NCBI GenBank assembly: GCA_014773175.1
Contig: VXCM01000744.1
Coordinates: forward strand, 62,001 to 126,000
DNA: 64,000 bases
DNA from: Lucifuga dentata
Lineage: Eukaryota > Chordata > Actinopteri > Ophidiiformes > Bythitidae
Reading direction: 5' to 3'
A model generated the notes under the pieces. It was given only the letters and a program-made list of their open reading frames with translations, was not told the DNA's origin and did no database searches. Position 1 is the first letter of the stretch; each line of letters starts with the position of its first letter. Positions 1 to 11,466 of the stretch are shown here, piece by piece. The position numbers and the translations under genes were made by a program.

Positions 1-221
1 CAGCGTATGGAAAACGTGAATTTGAGTTTGAATGGATTGCTTCTTTCACACTTTTTGACTAATGTCATTTTTATGTGACTAGCATACATAAATCTGACAT
101 ATTTATGTGTGTCTAGCATTCATAATTATGTCTACATTCCACAAGAACTGGAATCCTATGTTTGTATCTCAAAACATACCATGGTAATTTTAGATGAAAT
201 GTAAAACATGAAGATTTTGCT

Positions 222-249
222 TTATATATATATCTATATATATATATAA
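222..249. repeat. (TA)n microsatellite
   Basis: Alternating TA with one C interruption, followed by a T-run. Confidence 0.85.
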
Positions 250-486
250 TTTTTTTGGTAGCAGCTGACATTATATACTTGATAGTCTAATTTAAGAATC
301 CAGTAATGAGATAAAGCACTTTCTTCTCTTGACCAGCAGGTTATGCCTTACACATTCATTTCTTCCTCCCACATACATGCGCATGTTGAAGTGATATATT
401 GAAGTCCAACTAGTTCATTAAATATCCATTTGTAATTTCCTGAGAATATGGAGATCCTATCATCCTATTACATATTTAGTTGATTC

Positions 487-550
487 TGCTGCTGCACAAC
501 ACAGAAATCAATCTGTGGATCCTCACAGTGCAGCAGCAACATGAGGATCC
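487..550. other. Compound inverted repeat
   Basis: Perfect 11-bp arms TGCTGCTGCAC (487-497) and GTGCAGCAGCA (528-538) enclose a second CACAG/CTGTG pair (500-504 with 513-517). A different 9-bp pair, GGATCCTCA (517-525) with TGAGGATCC (542-550), overlaps the loop of the first. The two larger stems therefore compete or form a pseudoknot if the strand is single. No function is known. Confidence 0.6.
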
Positions 551-2392
551 CTTTTCCACATTTATCCAGGTTTTATTAAATTTATCTCACAATTGATCAG
601 GAGTTCTTGTGATTAACTCTAAGAAGACATCTTTTTAATACTCTTCTGAAAGCACTTGTACCAAAGATGAATAGGTTCTATCATGTCAAAAAGATAAATG
701 AATACAGCTCAAAGCTTAGTTTGAAGATCGTAAGTCTCCATAGTTTGATAAACTCTGAGGGGTCCATCAGTCTAGACAGTCTGCAGCCTTTTGTACTCAA
801 CAAATTTGTACCATGGCAACAGAATATCTCATTTCTGACTTGTCGGCAGGTATATACAGTATTAGCACATCTGAAATTTGTGATATTTCTTGTATAACCA
901 CTACCTTAAATCTTAACAAGTAACCAAAACAACAACAACTCACTGAACTCCACGAAGGCTGAACAAGCCTAGAAAGATTTTGTCCTGCTCTAATAATATA
1001 CTGGCCTAAAGAGAAAGAAACAACTATAATAAGCATAATATTTTTCTGTATCTATCTCTGTAACTTCATATTACTTTAAAAAGGATGAGCTGCCCATGAC
1101 AAAAGCATAAAAATACACTCCAAAGTGCCCTGAAAATGATTCAAATACATCTCCACCTCTTCTGTTATTTCCATATATCAGGACACCTTAAATGTGTCGT
1201 TATTTTGATAGTCATAGTTTGTTTTAGATCACAACTAAAATCACTTGGCTAGAATAAAATCAGAACAGACAGCCTGTTCTTTAATTATTTATTTGGCATT
1301 TTCTGATGCCATGTTCATCCTCATCAAAGCCTAACAGTCACGGAACATGAAATCAATCAAATAAAAATGAAATTAAGGAGGACAAAGCTGTGTCTCCAGT
1401 TTCCTTCTGGAGATTCAAGAGATTCATACTCATATTTCTGTATGCACCCTCATTTCTTTATGTTTAAGTGTTTGTTTGCTCATGGAACAATGCATGATTC
1501 ACCCCTGCAATAGTAGAAATACTAAGAAAATCACAAGATACTCTTCAACAGAATCCTCAGGAGCAAACAGCCTGACAGCATCTTTACAAACCTGTATTTA
1601 AGCTTAGGACACACTACACACTCTCCTTGGCAGTATGATTGCAGCACAGAATTCTGCTTTACACATTTTATCTTTTGTGCTTTGCTGGTGATTTGCATTT
1701 CAAAGGAAATATTTTGAGATCTGATGGTAAACAGATTCCACAGCAGTAAACACAACATTTAGCTTTTCTGAACATCAGCATCGAAACCGCACGTAAATTA
1801 AAGGCTTAAACAAGATATTGTGTAACTGTGAAACTACACTCTATACTGGCACGAGAAAACATAAAGCAAAGCAGCAGATCATAAGGAGGGTGTGTGATAC
1901 ATATGCTGAAATATAATTAACTTAGGGTGAACTAATGGAAAGAAATGTAAACCGTTATTATGATTTAGCAAGAGGAAAAGAGTCATTTCCTTTTTGTTTC
2001 CAAGAGCATCAAGATCTGAAGCACTGATGATAGTCTAAAGTGTCAGACTAATTGGATAGTTGAGTGAAACTAATCATTTCTAACAGGCTGAGTACAGCAC
2101 GTCCCTGACAGCATAAACTCACCTAATAATCCTTGAATTCCAGGACAAACTCACAACTGTGCTTTGACACCCAACAAACACGACTGAATTATTCAAAACT
2201 ACAACATCTGTGTTGTACTTAGTAAAGTTTAGAATGTAACTTTTAAAAGCTGCATTCATAAGCTACAAGAATAAGAATTGCTTTATAAGATGTATTTTGT
2301 TTTTCTTAAAGTGGCCGCTATGAGAATATGGGATGTTATATAATTTACAGCATAAAAGGGCAGTTTGCTGAAGAAAAGATACAAGGTGCAAC

Positions 2393-2990
2393 TTAAGGGC
2401 CCGTACCTGTGGGTTTGCATGTTTGAGCCCAATATACAGTATATACAACCTGCATACACATTATGTTACTGAAAACCATTTTCTAAAACATATTGGAGCA
2501 ATAAATATTAGAATAGATTTTTTTCCCTACCTTCCAGCCTGCCATTGGTTTCATTCATTCCAGTACGCTATAAAAATCACCTTGTAGAGACTAAAACATG
2601 CTTCAGATAGATAATCCATCACAGCAAACACGGCGTCTATTAATTTTTTTGTCGAAGTAACTTTATTTAACCGGTCGAACATGGAGCTGCATGGAAGATG
2701 ATGTATGTCTCCGCCAGGGAATATAGTCCCAGGAGAAAACTGCTTTTACCGAGAAATTAAAAACGAGTGTTCCTGCTACAGTCAGACATGTGTGTTACCA
2801 GGCAAAACATTGAATTTTAAGGTGGGTAAATCACCTGAATATTTGATTTTTGAAAGATTAGGGGATTTGGCAAAATAACAGTAAAAATAAAATACAGTTT
2901 TATGTTTTGGAAAATGTTTGTCAGTAAAGTAACGTGTATGCAGGTTGTATTTATTGGGCTTAAACATAAAAAACAGCCTGACATAATCTG
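2393..2990 (-). mobile_element. Family A MITE, copy A1
   Basis: Non-autonomous inverted-repeat element of about 600 bp. The left end follows TTAA (2393-2396). The left terminal repeat, with GTTTGCATGTTTGAGCCCAA and then a CATTTTCTAAAACATA segment, is matched in reverse by TATGTTTTGGAAAATGTTTG ... TTGGGCTTAAACAT at about 2900-2972. The interior carries the conserved motif (minus-strand CTGGGACTATATTCCCTGG, about 2713-2731) and a minus-strand AATAAA (2662-2667) followed by an A-run (2644-2650). The strand is set by that AATAAA. The right terminus is degenerate and the second TTAA is not visible. There is no coding capacity. Confidence 0.8.
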
Positions 2991-3056
2991 GATTTTTGTG
3001 TCCCAGATAATTAAAATTTGTTATGAGAGAGCACACATACTTACCGTGTGATAAGC

Positions 3057-3082
3057 GTGTGTGTGTGTGTGTGTGTGTGTGT
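3057..3082. repeat. (GT)n microsatellite
   Basis: About 13 uninterrupted GT units. Confidence 0.95.
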
Positions 3083-5017
3083 CACAGGAAGGCTCTGTCC
3101 TTTTGCAGTGCATAATTATTTCATATAACATGCTTACTCCCTGAGTTTCTGTCAGTACTCCACCATGCCCTCGGGGGTAATGGAAGGACAGTTGTTGTTG
3201 GACCTCATGTCATTTTCTCTGGAAACTGGGGTTATGTAGAATAAGCTTGCATTCTACTTTGCATCCCATGTAATACAAAGTGTGGAGAATATAAAGTAAG
3301 GCCCTGACAAACAGTGGCAGGTCCACGATGAGAAAAAGTTGTTATGACTCCACACACAGAATTTAATGGGCCACACTGAGGATCCTTACAGTGCACTGAA
3401 AGGTTTAAACAAGTTATCATCAGTGGTATTTTCAGAGAAATTAATTCAAATAATTCCAAGATGCAGTTGTTCTACTGCTAGAGTTTTGTAGCTAAACAGA
3501 TATTTGCATGTGTGGAAAGCCGGTGTGTGTGTGCTATAAATCAATGTAATATCTGCAAAGGGCACTGACGCTCCTTTCCTCTTTAGAAGCAAAAGAAGGA
3601 ATAAGACATCTACTCTAAAAGCCAGACCTTTATAAGACAAGCTAAGAGCTTTCTGTTCACATACAAAATCACTGTGCAAAGGTAACATTTATTTACCCCA
3701 GCTTGGGTGAAACAGTACAGAAGGTGTGAATCAACAGCGCATGAAAGTCAAATATTATCTTGGCAAAGCAGAGAGCCTAGAACAGAGCGGTTTGAAGATA
3801 TGAAAAGCAGACCTGATGAATCCAGCAGTTCAGAGGTGGCTCATATTGTGAATCGACCAATAAGAACAAATCCCACAAGCGCATGATAACACCACGCTGG
3901 TGTCAGCCAATGTGTGCCTTTCATTGCGGGTATGCCCTGGGTGACTTTCCATCAATACCAATGAGATAAACAGAGAGGGCTGCCAATATACTGTGATGGC
4001 AGTATCTAATTCCACAAATAAATGATTTCACAATAGCATGTGGCAAACAAGATGCAAATTTCTTGACAAATTATGACCCTCTTATGTGGAATGTATTATG
4101 TAAGACACCATGTCACTAATAAAGAGTTAATAAACAGTAGCAGTAAATAGGTCAACAGAAATAAAGATTATAAAATGGACAACATCCATTTTTAAAATCT
4201 TTAATTTTTTTATCCAAAAAATTTCAAATAAATATACACATAAATTACTACTTTCATGCACTGTATATTACAGTTGATATAATTTCATGAAGAATTACTG
4301 CATCTACCATTTTTTGTCAGTGTTTGTTCTTATGTATATTCCCGGTGTGTGATGGAATCTATCCTCAGCCTGTTGAGATTTTGGAAATGTGGTGCTATGC
4401 CAACAGCTGTTCCAGATGTTGGCGATTGTGCTCAGGGATCAAGCAATCAGTACATGTGTGGTGTCTTCATCAGCTGTAAGCATTGTAAGAGTTGACAGTT
4501 TGTTAAATTGATTATCCAAATTAGGATGGATATCAGGAACTCTGCATCTTGAGTTTATCGGTGAAGGTGAACTTTTGCAGAGTTGTAGAAAGTGTGATGC
4601 CAGGTGAGGGGGAGGAGGAGGAGGAAGAAAGGAGGAAGGTAACGGGTTGCTGATGTCTAAAGGGGCAGTGGGCCAAGCCACACTGAGGGAATTCAAACTC
4701 TGCAGCACAATGGGAAGATGACAGCTGATCTGCCAGCTGCAACCTACCAGGAGTCCAACACTTCATCGACTTAGGGAGGTACAAGCTCATCATCAACAGG
4801 ATGAGAGCTTGATGTGAGCAGGTGAGACTTTTCAGCTGAAGTGGGACAGGACTCATATGTCAGAGTGAAACAGGCAGAATGAAAAGAAGGTACTGTGGTC
4901 AAAAGGATCGAGTGTAAAATACACACGTTTCACTACAATGGAATGAGGCTCTTCGTGCCTCAATACATTCACACCACTCATCCACAGAAAGCCAGCTGCG
5001 CTGTTTGGTGCTTTAGC

Positions 5018-5043
5018 AAAAAAAAAAAAAAAAAAAAAAAAAA
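5018..5043. repeat. Poly(A) tract, 26 bp
   Basis: Uninterrupted A homopolymer. No target-site duplication or upstream retroposed body was recognised. Confidence 0.9.
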
Positions 5044-5202
5044 TCAAAGCGCTGCTGTAGGTACGGTGCTTCTTTCCCGTGAGGATGCAGTGGCAGCAGG
5101 AGGAGGAGTTACGTTGGACATTTGCCAAGCCGAGACAGACTAAGCAGATGGAGTGTTTGCCCAATCAGGAGAGGTAGTAACAAGCTGCCTAAACTTACTA
5201 GT

Positions 5203-5226
5203 GCTGCCTGCCTGCCTGCCTGCCTG
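5203..5226. repeat. (TGCC)n microsatellite
   Basis: Six tandem TGCC units. A shorter tract of the same unit lies at about 38823-38840. Confidence 0.9.
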
Positions 5227-5520
5227 GCACGTTTGCTTGTAGCTAACATATAAGCACACAAAGCGCTCCACAGCAGCAAAACAAGTCAGCAACGGAAACC
5301 AACCATTCCTGCAAGGTAGCAACTTCATCTCAGTTACAAAGAAAAGTTGTAATTTCTATTCATATCATATCTCTGGAATCTAAGCATCAATTACCAGTTT
5401 TAATAATTTTGTCCATCTTGCTGAAAATCTCATCTAGGCTAAGAAGTTGTACCTGTATCAATTTAAATAGAATAATGTATGATACATCTAATTGGCTGAA
5501 GGTGATGATCACTTTTACAT

Positions 5521-5530
5521 CCCCCCCCCC
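5521..5530. repeat. C10 homopolymer
   Basis: Ten cytosines directly before AGTAAAATGC. Length is uncertain in draft assemblies. Confidence 0.8.
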
Positions 5531-6870
5531 AGTAAAATGCACATGGTGAAACAGTAATAAACATTCTGTCAGATGCGCACAAAAACCCAAAACCCAGAGA
5601 CAACCAGCAGCAACAATGGGTGTCAGTTAGCAGGAACGAGAAGCTTTGATTAATGAATGTTAGTGTTTCTCCAGACCTAAAGGCTCTCCATCAGCCTACG
5701 GCCCAGCAACAACGAGCAACACAGCAGGAAATATATGACCAAGTACAAAGTTACCCACATTATAGAACAGTGTGGACACAATATGTGCCTAATGCCTTTT
5801 TAATTACATATAGGACTATAAATAAGTAACCACATGCCTGCAATAACATGACTGATTAGTCCTTTTGGTTACAGACTTACGTTCTATACATAAAGACATG
5901 TCCATGGAACCCAGATAAGCAGAATCCTCCTACATTTGAATAAACGGCACATTATCCACAGTAACAAACTGCAATGTTTTGATCATATAAATTAACACAT
6001 AAGACCACAGCTCACAAACACCGTATACTGTGCTTGTCAACTTTCAGCAACCAGCATTACAGCAGGCATTATAGCACACAGGAGGAAAAGACAAAGCCAG
6101 AGAGATCCACACTAGCCTGCAAAGCATCATCAAAACTCGCTAGCCAGTACAAGACCAGATGAATCTTATATCCACACAATCCCCCAAGTATCACCAGAAC
6201 TGCTATCTGAAACAATAAATCAGTTTGACAAGAACAGCATATCATCACACAACACATCTGATAATTACACAGTTAAACAATAAGCAGCTCAGTAAATCCC
6301 AGAGCAAAAAGTTTGAACATGAGGATCATCCTCCAGGTGTTGAGAGCTGATCCAGACAGCCCACACTTAGTTTTTAATTCATTCAATAACTTCTTGTCCT
6401 TCTTGCAATCAAAGCAAAGTCTGACAAATTGACAGTTTGACAGGGCGTTATTCCTGCATAGTGGAAATGTTTTTCCCCATGCATTTATTTTCTGCATAAA
6501 ATCACAAGCTCCAGTATTGCGGTCACTTTCTCCATTAAATTCAATGTGTTGCTGAAGTTGCGTCTGAAAAAATGCTTGTTTGTGGGTCAATTAGAAGCAT
6601 GTAAGACGAAAAATTCACCTGGAAACTTATTTGGCCACAATTCTAAAGCTTCTAGAATGTAGGAAGTAAAATATATACCTTTTAAACTAACTAGTTCTTG
6701 ATTTAAAAAAAAAAACAAAAAAAAAACATCTGAAATATAAAATGTCAGACAATCTTTGTCAATTTATCATGTCTGCTACACTTAGGTACATTGGTGCCAA
6801 AGTTACATTTTCAAAACTAAGATGTAGGACTTTAATTAGTAAAGATCTTTCTTTTTTTTTTTTTTTTTTT

Positions 6871-6871
6871 N
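6871..6871. other. One-N assembly gap in poly(T)
   Basis: A single N splits a T-run of about 37 bases. The true length of the run is unknown. Confidence 0.9.
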
Positions 6872-8164
6872 TTTTTTTTTTTTTTTTTACATCTTTTATG
6901 TATTTGTTTGCATGTCTGATACGCATGTGAGCATTCTGTACATGATCTGGATTATGAGGATGTTATGTTTTTCCTGAAAGCAGGTTCTGCTTCAACTGAG
7001 CAATTTAGCCTTTGGTTGCTGTCAACTGTGCTTCTAATAAGCCTAACAGACATTTACCACAATTTTCTCATTTTATACACTCCGCAGGCTGTGTATTGAA
7101 GTGAGAGTTCTGATTTTGACAGATGGAGGAGAAAGGAATGGAAGAACTTCTCTTGGAGACATCTTAAGGGGATTTATTTCATTCTTTGCCTGCATTAATA
7201 AACAGAGAGGAATGTGGAAAGCTGACTTATCAGGCATTATCATGGCAAGTTAAAAGTATAGTTAAGCTCTTTTGTTTTAAACCCTTCCAGTGAACCCATT
7301 CATGGTACATTTTGATGTGGCTGTTCCATCAAACCACATAATCAGAGCTTTACAAAGACTTTCTACTTTAAAGCCATACTTCCTTCTGAAAATACCTTTA
7401 GTTATCAGTCTGCTAATCTCGAATTGTTACAGAGCCTTCACAGTGGAGATCAATCAGTCATAGCCAACTAATAACTGCTGCAACATTTATATCCTTGTCA
7501 GAAAAGAGAGGACACCAAACTGATGAAGGGAGACAGCCTCTGCTGCTGTTCACATTACAGCATGGATTTCCACAGCCCTCAGGCTAAAGGGGAATGTCAG
7601 GAGGGGAAATGTTAAAGAACTGGAGACAGAAGGGAATAAAGGCAGGGTCCAGAGACATTATGCCAAACAGTGAGCAGAGTTTAGACCTTTTGAAAAGTCA
7701 AACCATAAACGTCTGACTGATGCGCTTCATCTCTATCGGCGTTGTTTATTTATGTGGCAGATGGGTTGCATAAATTTCCTTGTGGACCTCGGTATCATAA
7801 CCCCCAACTCAATTAGCCAGCCAGGGTGCTAGCAGACACTTAGCCAGATCCATTGGAGCAAATCACAATGGGCAGATGGGTGATATTTTTCATTTTTGGT
7901 GGCTAAGGCTCAAACACATTATCTTTCCTTGTTTGTGTGAGTGCCTGACTCATTGAATAATCAGTTTGATTAATAAAACTCATCTCGCATAATGTTTTTG
8001 GCACAAGCTGTGGTACAGAAGCTGGAGTTAGTCCCTCTGCTACAGTATTACTTTATGTGCTGAGTAATACAGTGGCACATTCTTATTGTTCTTTATCTTC
8101 TAAAGGAGCAGCAGATAACGTGACACATTTATCATTAATGCACTCAGCTTGAGTTCAATATAAC

Positions 8165-8490
8165 TTGGCTCATATCATGTTTCTTCTACCTTTAGTCTTC
8201 CAATTCAGCCCTTCATCACGTCTTACTCATCAGCTTCCTTACTTCTCCCAAATTGCCCGTCTACCTGTATTTTGTTTAATCGATCTTTCCCTCTCCATCA
8301 TCTCTTTTTCTCATTTTAAATATTTCTCACGTCCCCGCTTCATCTACATACCAGCCTCCTCTCCCCACCTCCTCATCCATCGCTCACTTCATATCTCCCT
8401 CTTTCTCTCCCCTGCCAGTGAGCCCACCCTAGCAGCCTTGGCCCTCTTAAATGCATCATTTCTTCCAAGAGATATCCTTCTGCACTGACC
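8165..8490. other. Pyrimidine-rich strand-asymmetric block
   Basis: The plus strand is dominated by C and T with few G for about 300 bases, not as a simple tandem repeat. The plus-strand frame stays open from 8165 to 8488, but its translation is low complexity (Leu/Ser/Phe/Pro) and is explained by the base composition, so it is not called a gene. Confidence 0.5.
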
Positions 8491-8864
8491 TCTGTGCTAG
8501 CTGGCTGCCTGCCATCTCCACTCAATGGACTCATCAATCCATCTTGGTTTTTGGATGGCCTTGATTTTATTGTCTCACACAGCCCTCTGTCATCCTGTTC
8601 ATCTCTCATCCCTAATGTCATCCTTTCAGATTTTAACATGTCTGCATTTTCGGAGCACACAGTGTTTGATTATGTTGAGCTCGAATGACAGAGTCCAGGT
8701 GGGCTATTGTTGTCGAATCCTTGTTGGTGCAATGGATGCTCAGACGTACAGTAGTTGTGCCAGTTTTTCGGGGTTAATCATTTGAGTGTGCAGTTGCAAA
8801 GCACCTGCGACTCTGAAATTTGATTTTCTAAAATTTTATGAATGTTGATGATTTATCGGGTATA

Positions 8865-9420
8865 TTAAAAAACCATAGTGATTTTGCATGTTCAAGCCCA
8901 ATATATACAACACACATACACTTTGCATTGCTGACAACCATTCAACAAAACATACTGTCGAAGCAGAAAAAAATAGTTTTTCCTACCTTCCAGACTGCCT
9001 TTGCTTTCAGTTCTTTCCAGTACGCTTTTAAAATAAACTTCCAGAGACTTGAAACCTGTTTGAGATAGGTAAGCCATCACAGCGAATGCAACGTCTATTA
9101 AATTTTTTGTTGAAGGTAATTTTATTTACCCGGTCCAACAAGGAGCTGCAGGAAAGAAAATGTATGTCTCTGCCAGGGAATATAGTCCCAGGAGAAGACA
9201 GCTTTTACCAAGAAATTTAAAATTACTGTTCCTTCTACATTTGGACTTCTGTGCTAGCAGATGAAACACTGAATTTCAGTTTGATTCTGAAAAGATTAGG
9301 GGATCTGGCAAAAATAACAGGAAAACAAAATACAGTTTTATGTTTTAGAAAATAGTTGTAGGTAATGTAAAGGTAGCATTTATTGTACTCAAACCCTCAA
9401 AATCACCAATATGGTCCTTT
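8865..9420 (-). mobile_element. Family A MITE, copy A2
   Basis: Same element and orientation as the copy at 2393. TTAA (8865-8868) precedes the left end, which continues ...GCATGTTCAAGCCCAATATA. The interior has GCCATTGGTTTCA-type sequence in diverged form, TTTATT at 9121-9126 (minus-strand AATAAA) and the conserved motif on the minus strand at about 9174-9192. The right inverted repeat is partly deleted but ends CAATATGGTCCTTT at 9420, where the following bases are GTCA, not TTAA. Confidence 0.8.
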
Positions 9421-11406
9421 GTCACTCATTCTGTAGTCATGTAACTGTACATCGCCAGCCATGTAGAAAAAATAATAACACTGTTGATTTGATGGATTTA
9501 ATTCAGTCTTCAGTATTAAAAGTCATTATGAATTCTCAACCAGTGGCTGAGAAAAACAAACAACTAAAAGTGCATGGGTCACTGGTCTGCATCAGAGAGT
9601 CAAGTGCTTCAACATTTCAAACTCCCTGCAGATCAACACTCAAGATGTGCTGTGTGTGCATAACAATTTTCTATCTATTTTATTTTGGATACTCAGATTA
9701 AATGCACTCTTTTCTCTCCTTTCTGGGTGAGTGAGGTCATAAGGAGAATGAATAAATGCATGACCACTTACGCCTTGTTTCTTATTTGCTGAGAAATGCC
9801 TTTATGAGGCAATTGCAGATCAATAAATAGTCTGCTATGCTACCAAAGACTTTATTATGGGATGAATAGGGCTTCACGTCTGGGGGTTTTCTGTTATATA
9901 TGGACATGCTAAATGTCAGTCATGCTTGCCAAGCTCTCCAAAGCCATTATGAGCGTTCACTCTGCACTATTTATAGAGAGCATCAGCATGTTTAGTCATG
10001 AAACACCTGACCCTTCAAATCAGAGCCCAATGTGCTGAGGACTGGAAACTTGCTTATATCATAATTTTCGACCTCAGAAACAGCATAAGGTGAGTAAAAA
10101 GCACCCATACGTCCACTCAGATTAAACTCAGCACCCAATCATCCTTTATGTTTGTACTCCCTGTTTTCCGCTTCCTTAACCACTCTCACACTACAGAACT
10201 GCACCCTATTCCTCCCTAGCATGAAATAATATATTAAAAAAAAGGCATCTGTGTCACAGTAACCTTCACCTTTATCTTGTCAGCCTTTCAGCACCTCCTT
10301 CCCCTGTTCTCTTTCAAACACTAAAGGTTCTCTAGCTCCTGGCAGTGCTCCTTCTCCGCTCTGAGTCGAGATGCAGCACACAGACGCTCCTGTTTGTGTT
10401 TCTGCATCCGACTGAACCCCGAGGTTCAGACCCCGTTATGCACATATTCATTTTCCCACCAACCCACTGTGCTGAGACAACTTCACAGATGAGAACCAGA
10501 GATGGAGGGTGTACGTACACCCAAAACAAAAGCTCCTTTTGCTATTAATATGCTCTCTCAAACGACATTCCCTCACAAAACAGGCTGCTGGCATTTTAAC
10601 ACCCCGCTTTCAAATCAGAATTACACTATACATTTGGTGGAAATGAATGGGAACAATAAAACACACAAATTATCACAACAACCCCAATGTGTGATTTGCA
10701 AGCTGCATGGACATTTGGTGAAAAGCCAAGTTGCTTTAAATAAAATAATTATTTATTGCAGATGCATTATGATACTTTTATAATCATCATGCTTCTGTTT
10801 TCATTCAGCTTACAAAGTCAAAATGGCATTTAATTGCTATTGCGAATATACATCTGTGTGACTGTGAATATAAATGAGACTGCTAGGCCTCTTGTTCTCA
10901 TGGTAACACAAGTAGGATGTGATGTGCTGATTGACCTTGGGGGTGTGTGGTTTCCTTTTCCACATGTATTTAGCAGTTAGGTAATTCCACCGTGTTCGCA
11001 GAGCAACAGTTTTGCTGTTTGTGACAGCAAAATGTTAAACGTTGCCTTTTTTTTTCTTGCCTCATTTTCTAAAACTGGATATAAATTTGATGAAGTCTCT
11101 ATAGTTTATGTGTGATAAAAACAAGTGTCAGAAAAAAGAAATTGCATTCATTTCGTTCATTGCACTTATCACATTAGGAAATGACTGCAATCATTCAGGT
11201 GATCACCGTGTAATGTTTCAATTTGCAGCGACAATGCATTACAATGATGCATGGAGCAGTGTGTGTGTGTGTGGTGCTGTAGCGGTACATCAGCACGCCT
11301 GTAGGGGGCACTCCAGCACTTTCCCCTTTTACTCTGTCTGTTGTCCTCTTCCTTCCAACTCTACTTTTTCTCAGCTTTCCCTCCCCATTTTCTGTCTTCC
11401 TTTTGT

Positions 11407-11466
<60 letters not shown>

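Larger units (their letters stand above)
1..2392. other. Gene-free AT-rich stretch
   Basis: No ORF with recognisable protein similarity on either strand. The stretch holds a short (TA)n tract at 222-249 and a compound hairpin at 487-550 (listed separately). Otherwise it looks like unique, repeat-poor intergenic or intronic sequence. Confidence 0.6.
2991..8864. other. Gene-free stretch between two family A copies
   Basis: No gene recognised. It contains a (GT)n tract near 3060, a purine-rich block near 4600-4640, an A-run at 5018-5043, a (TGCC)n tract near 5203, a C10 run, a one-N gap in a T-run at 6871, and a pyrimidine-rich block at 8165-8490. A minus-strand ORF at 6273-6590 has no recognised similarity. 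Confidence 0.55.

Noticed and set aside
5203..5226. CRISPR-like array or satellite
   Set aside because: A plain tetranucleotide microsatellite with no spacer structure. No CRISPR array is expected or seen in this vertebrate DNA.
6273..6590. 105-codon minus-strand ORF with fairly balanced composition
   Set aside because: I briefly considered a hAT-derived protein fragment because of an FMQKINAWGK-like stretch, but no family motif could be confirmed by eye.
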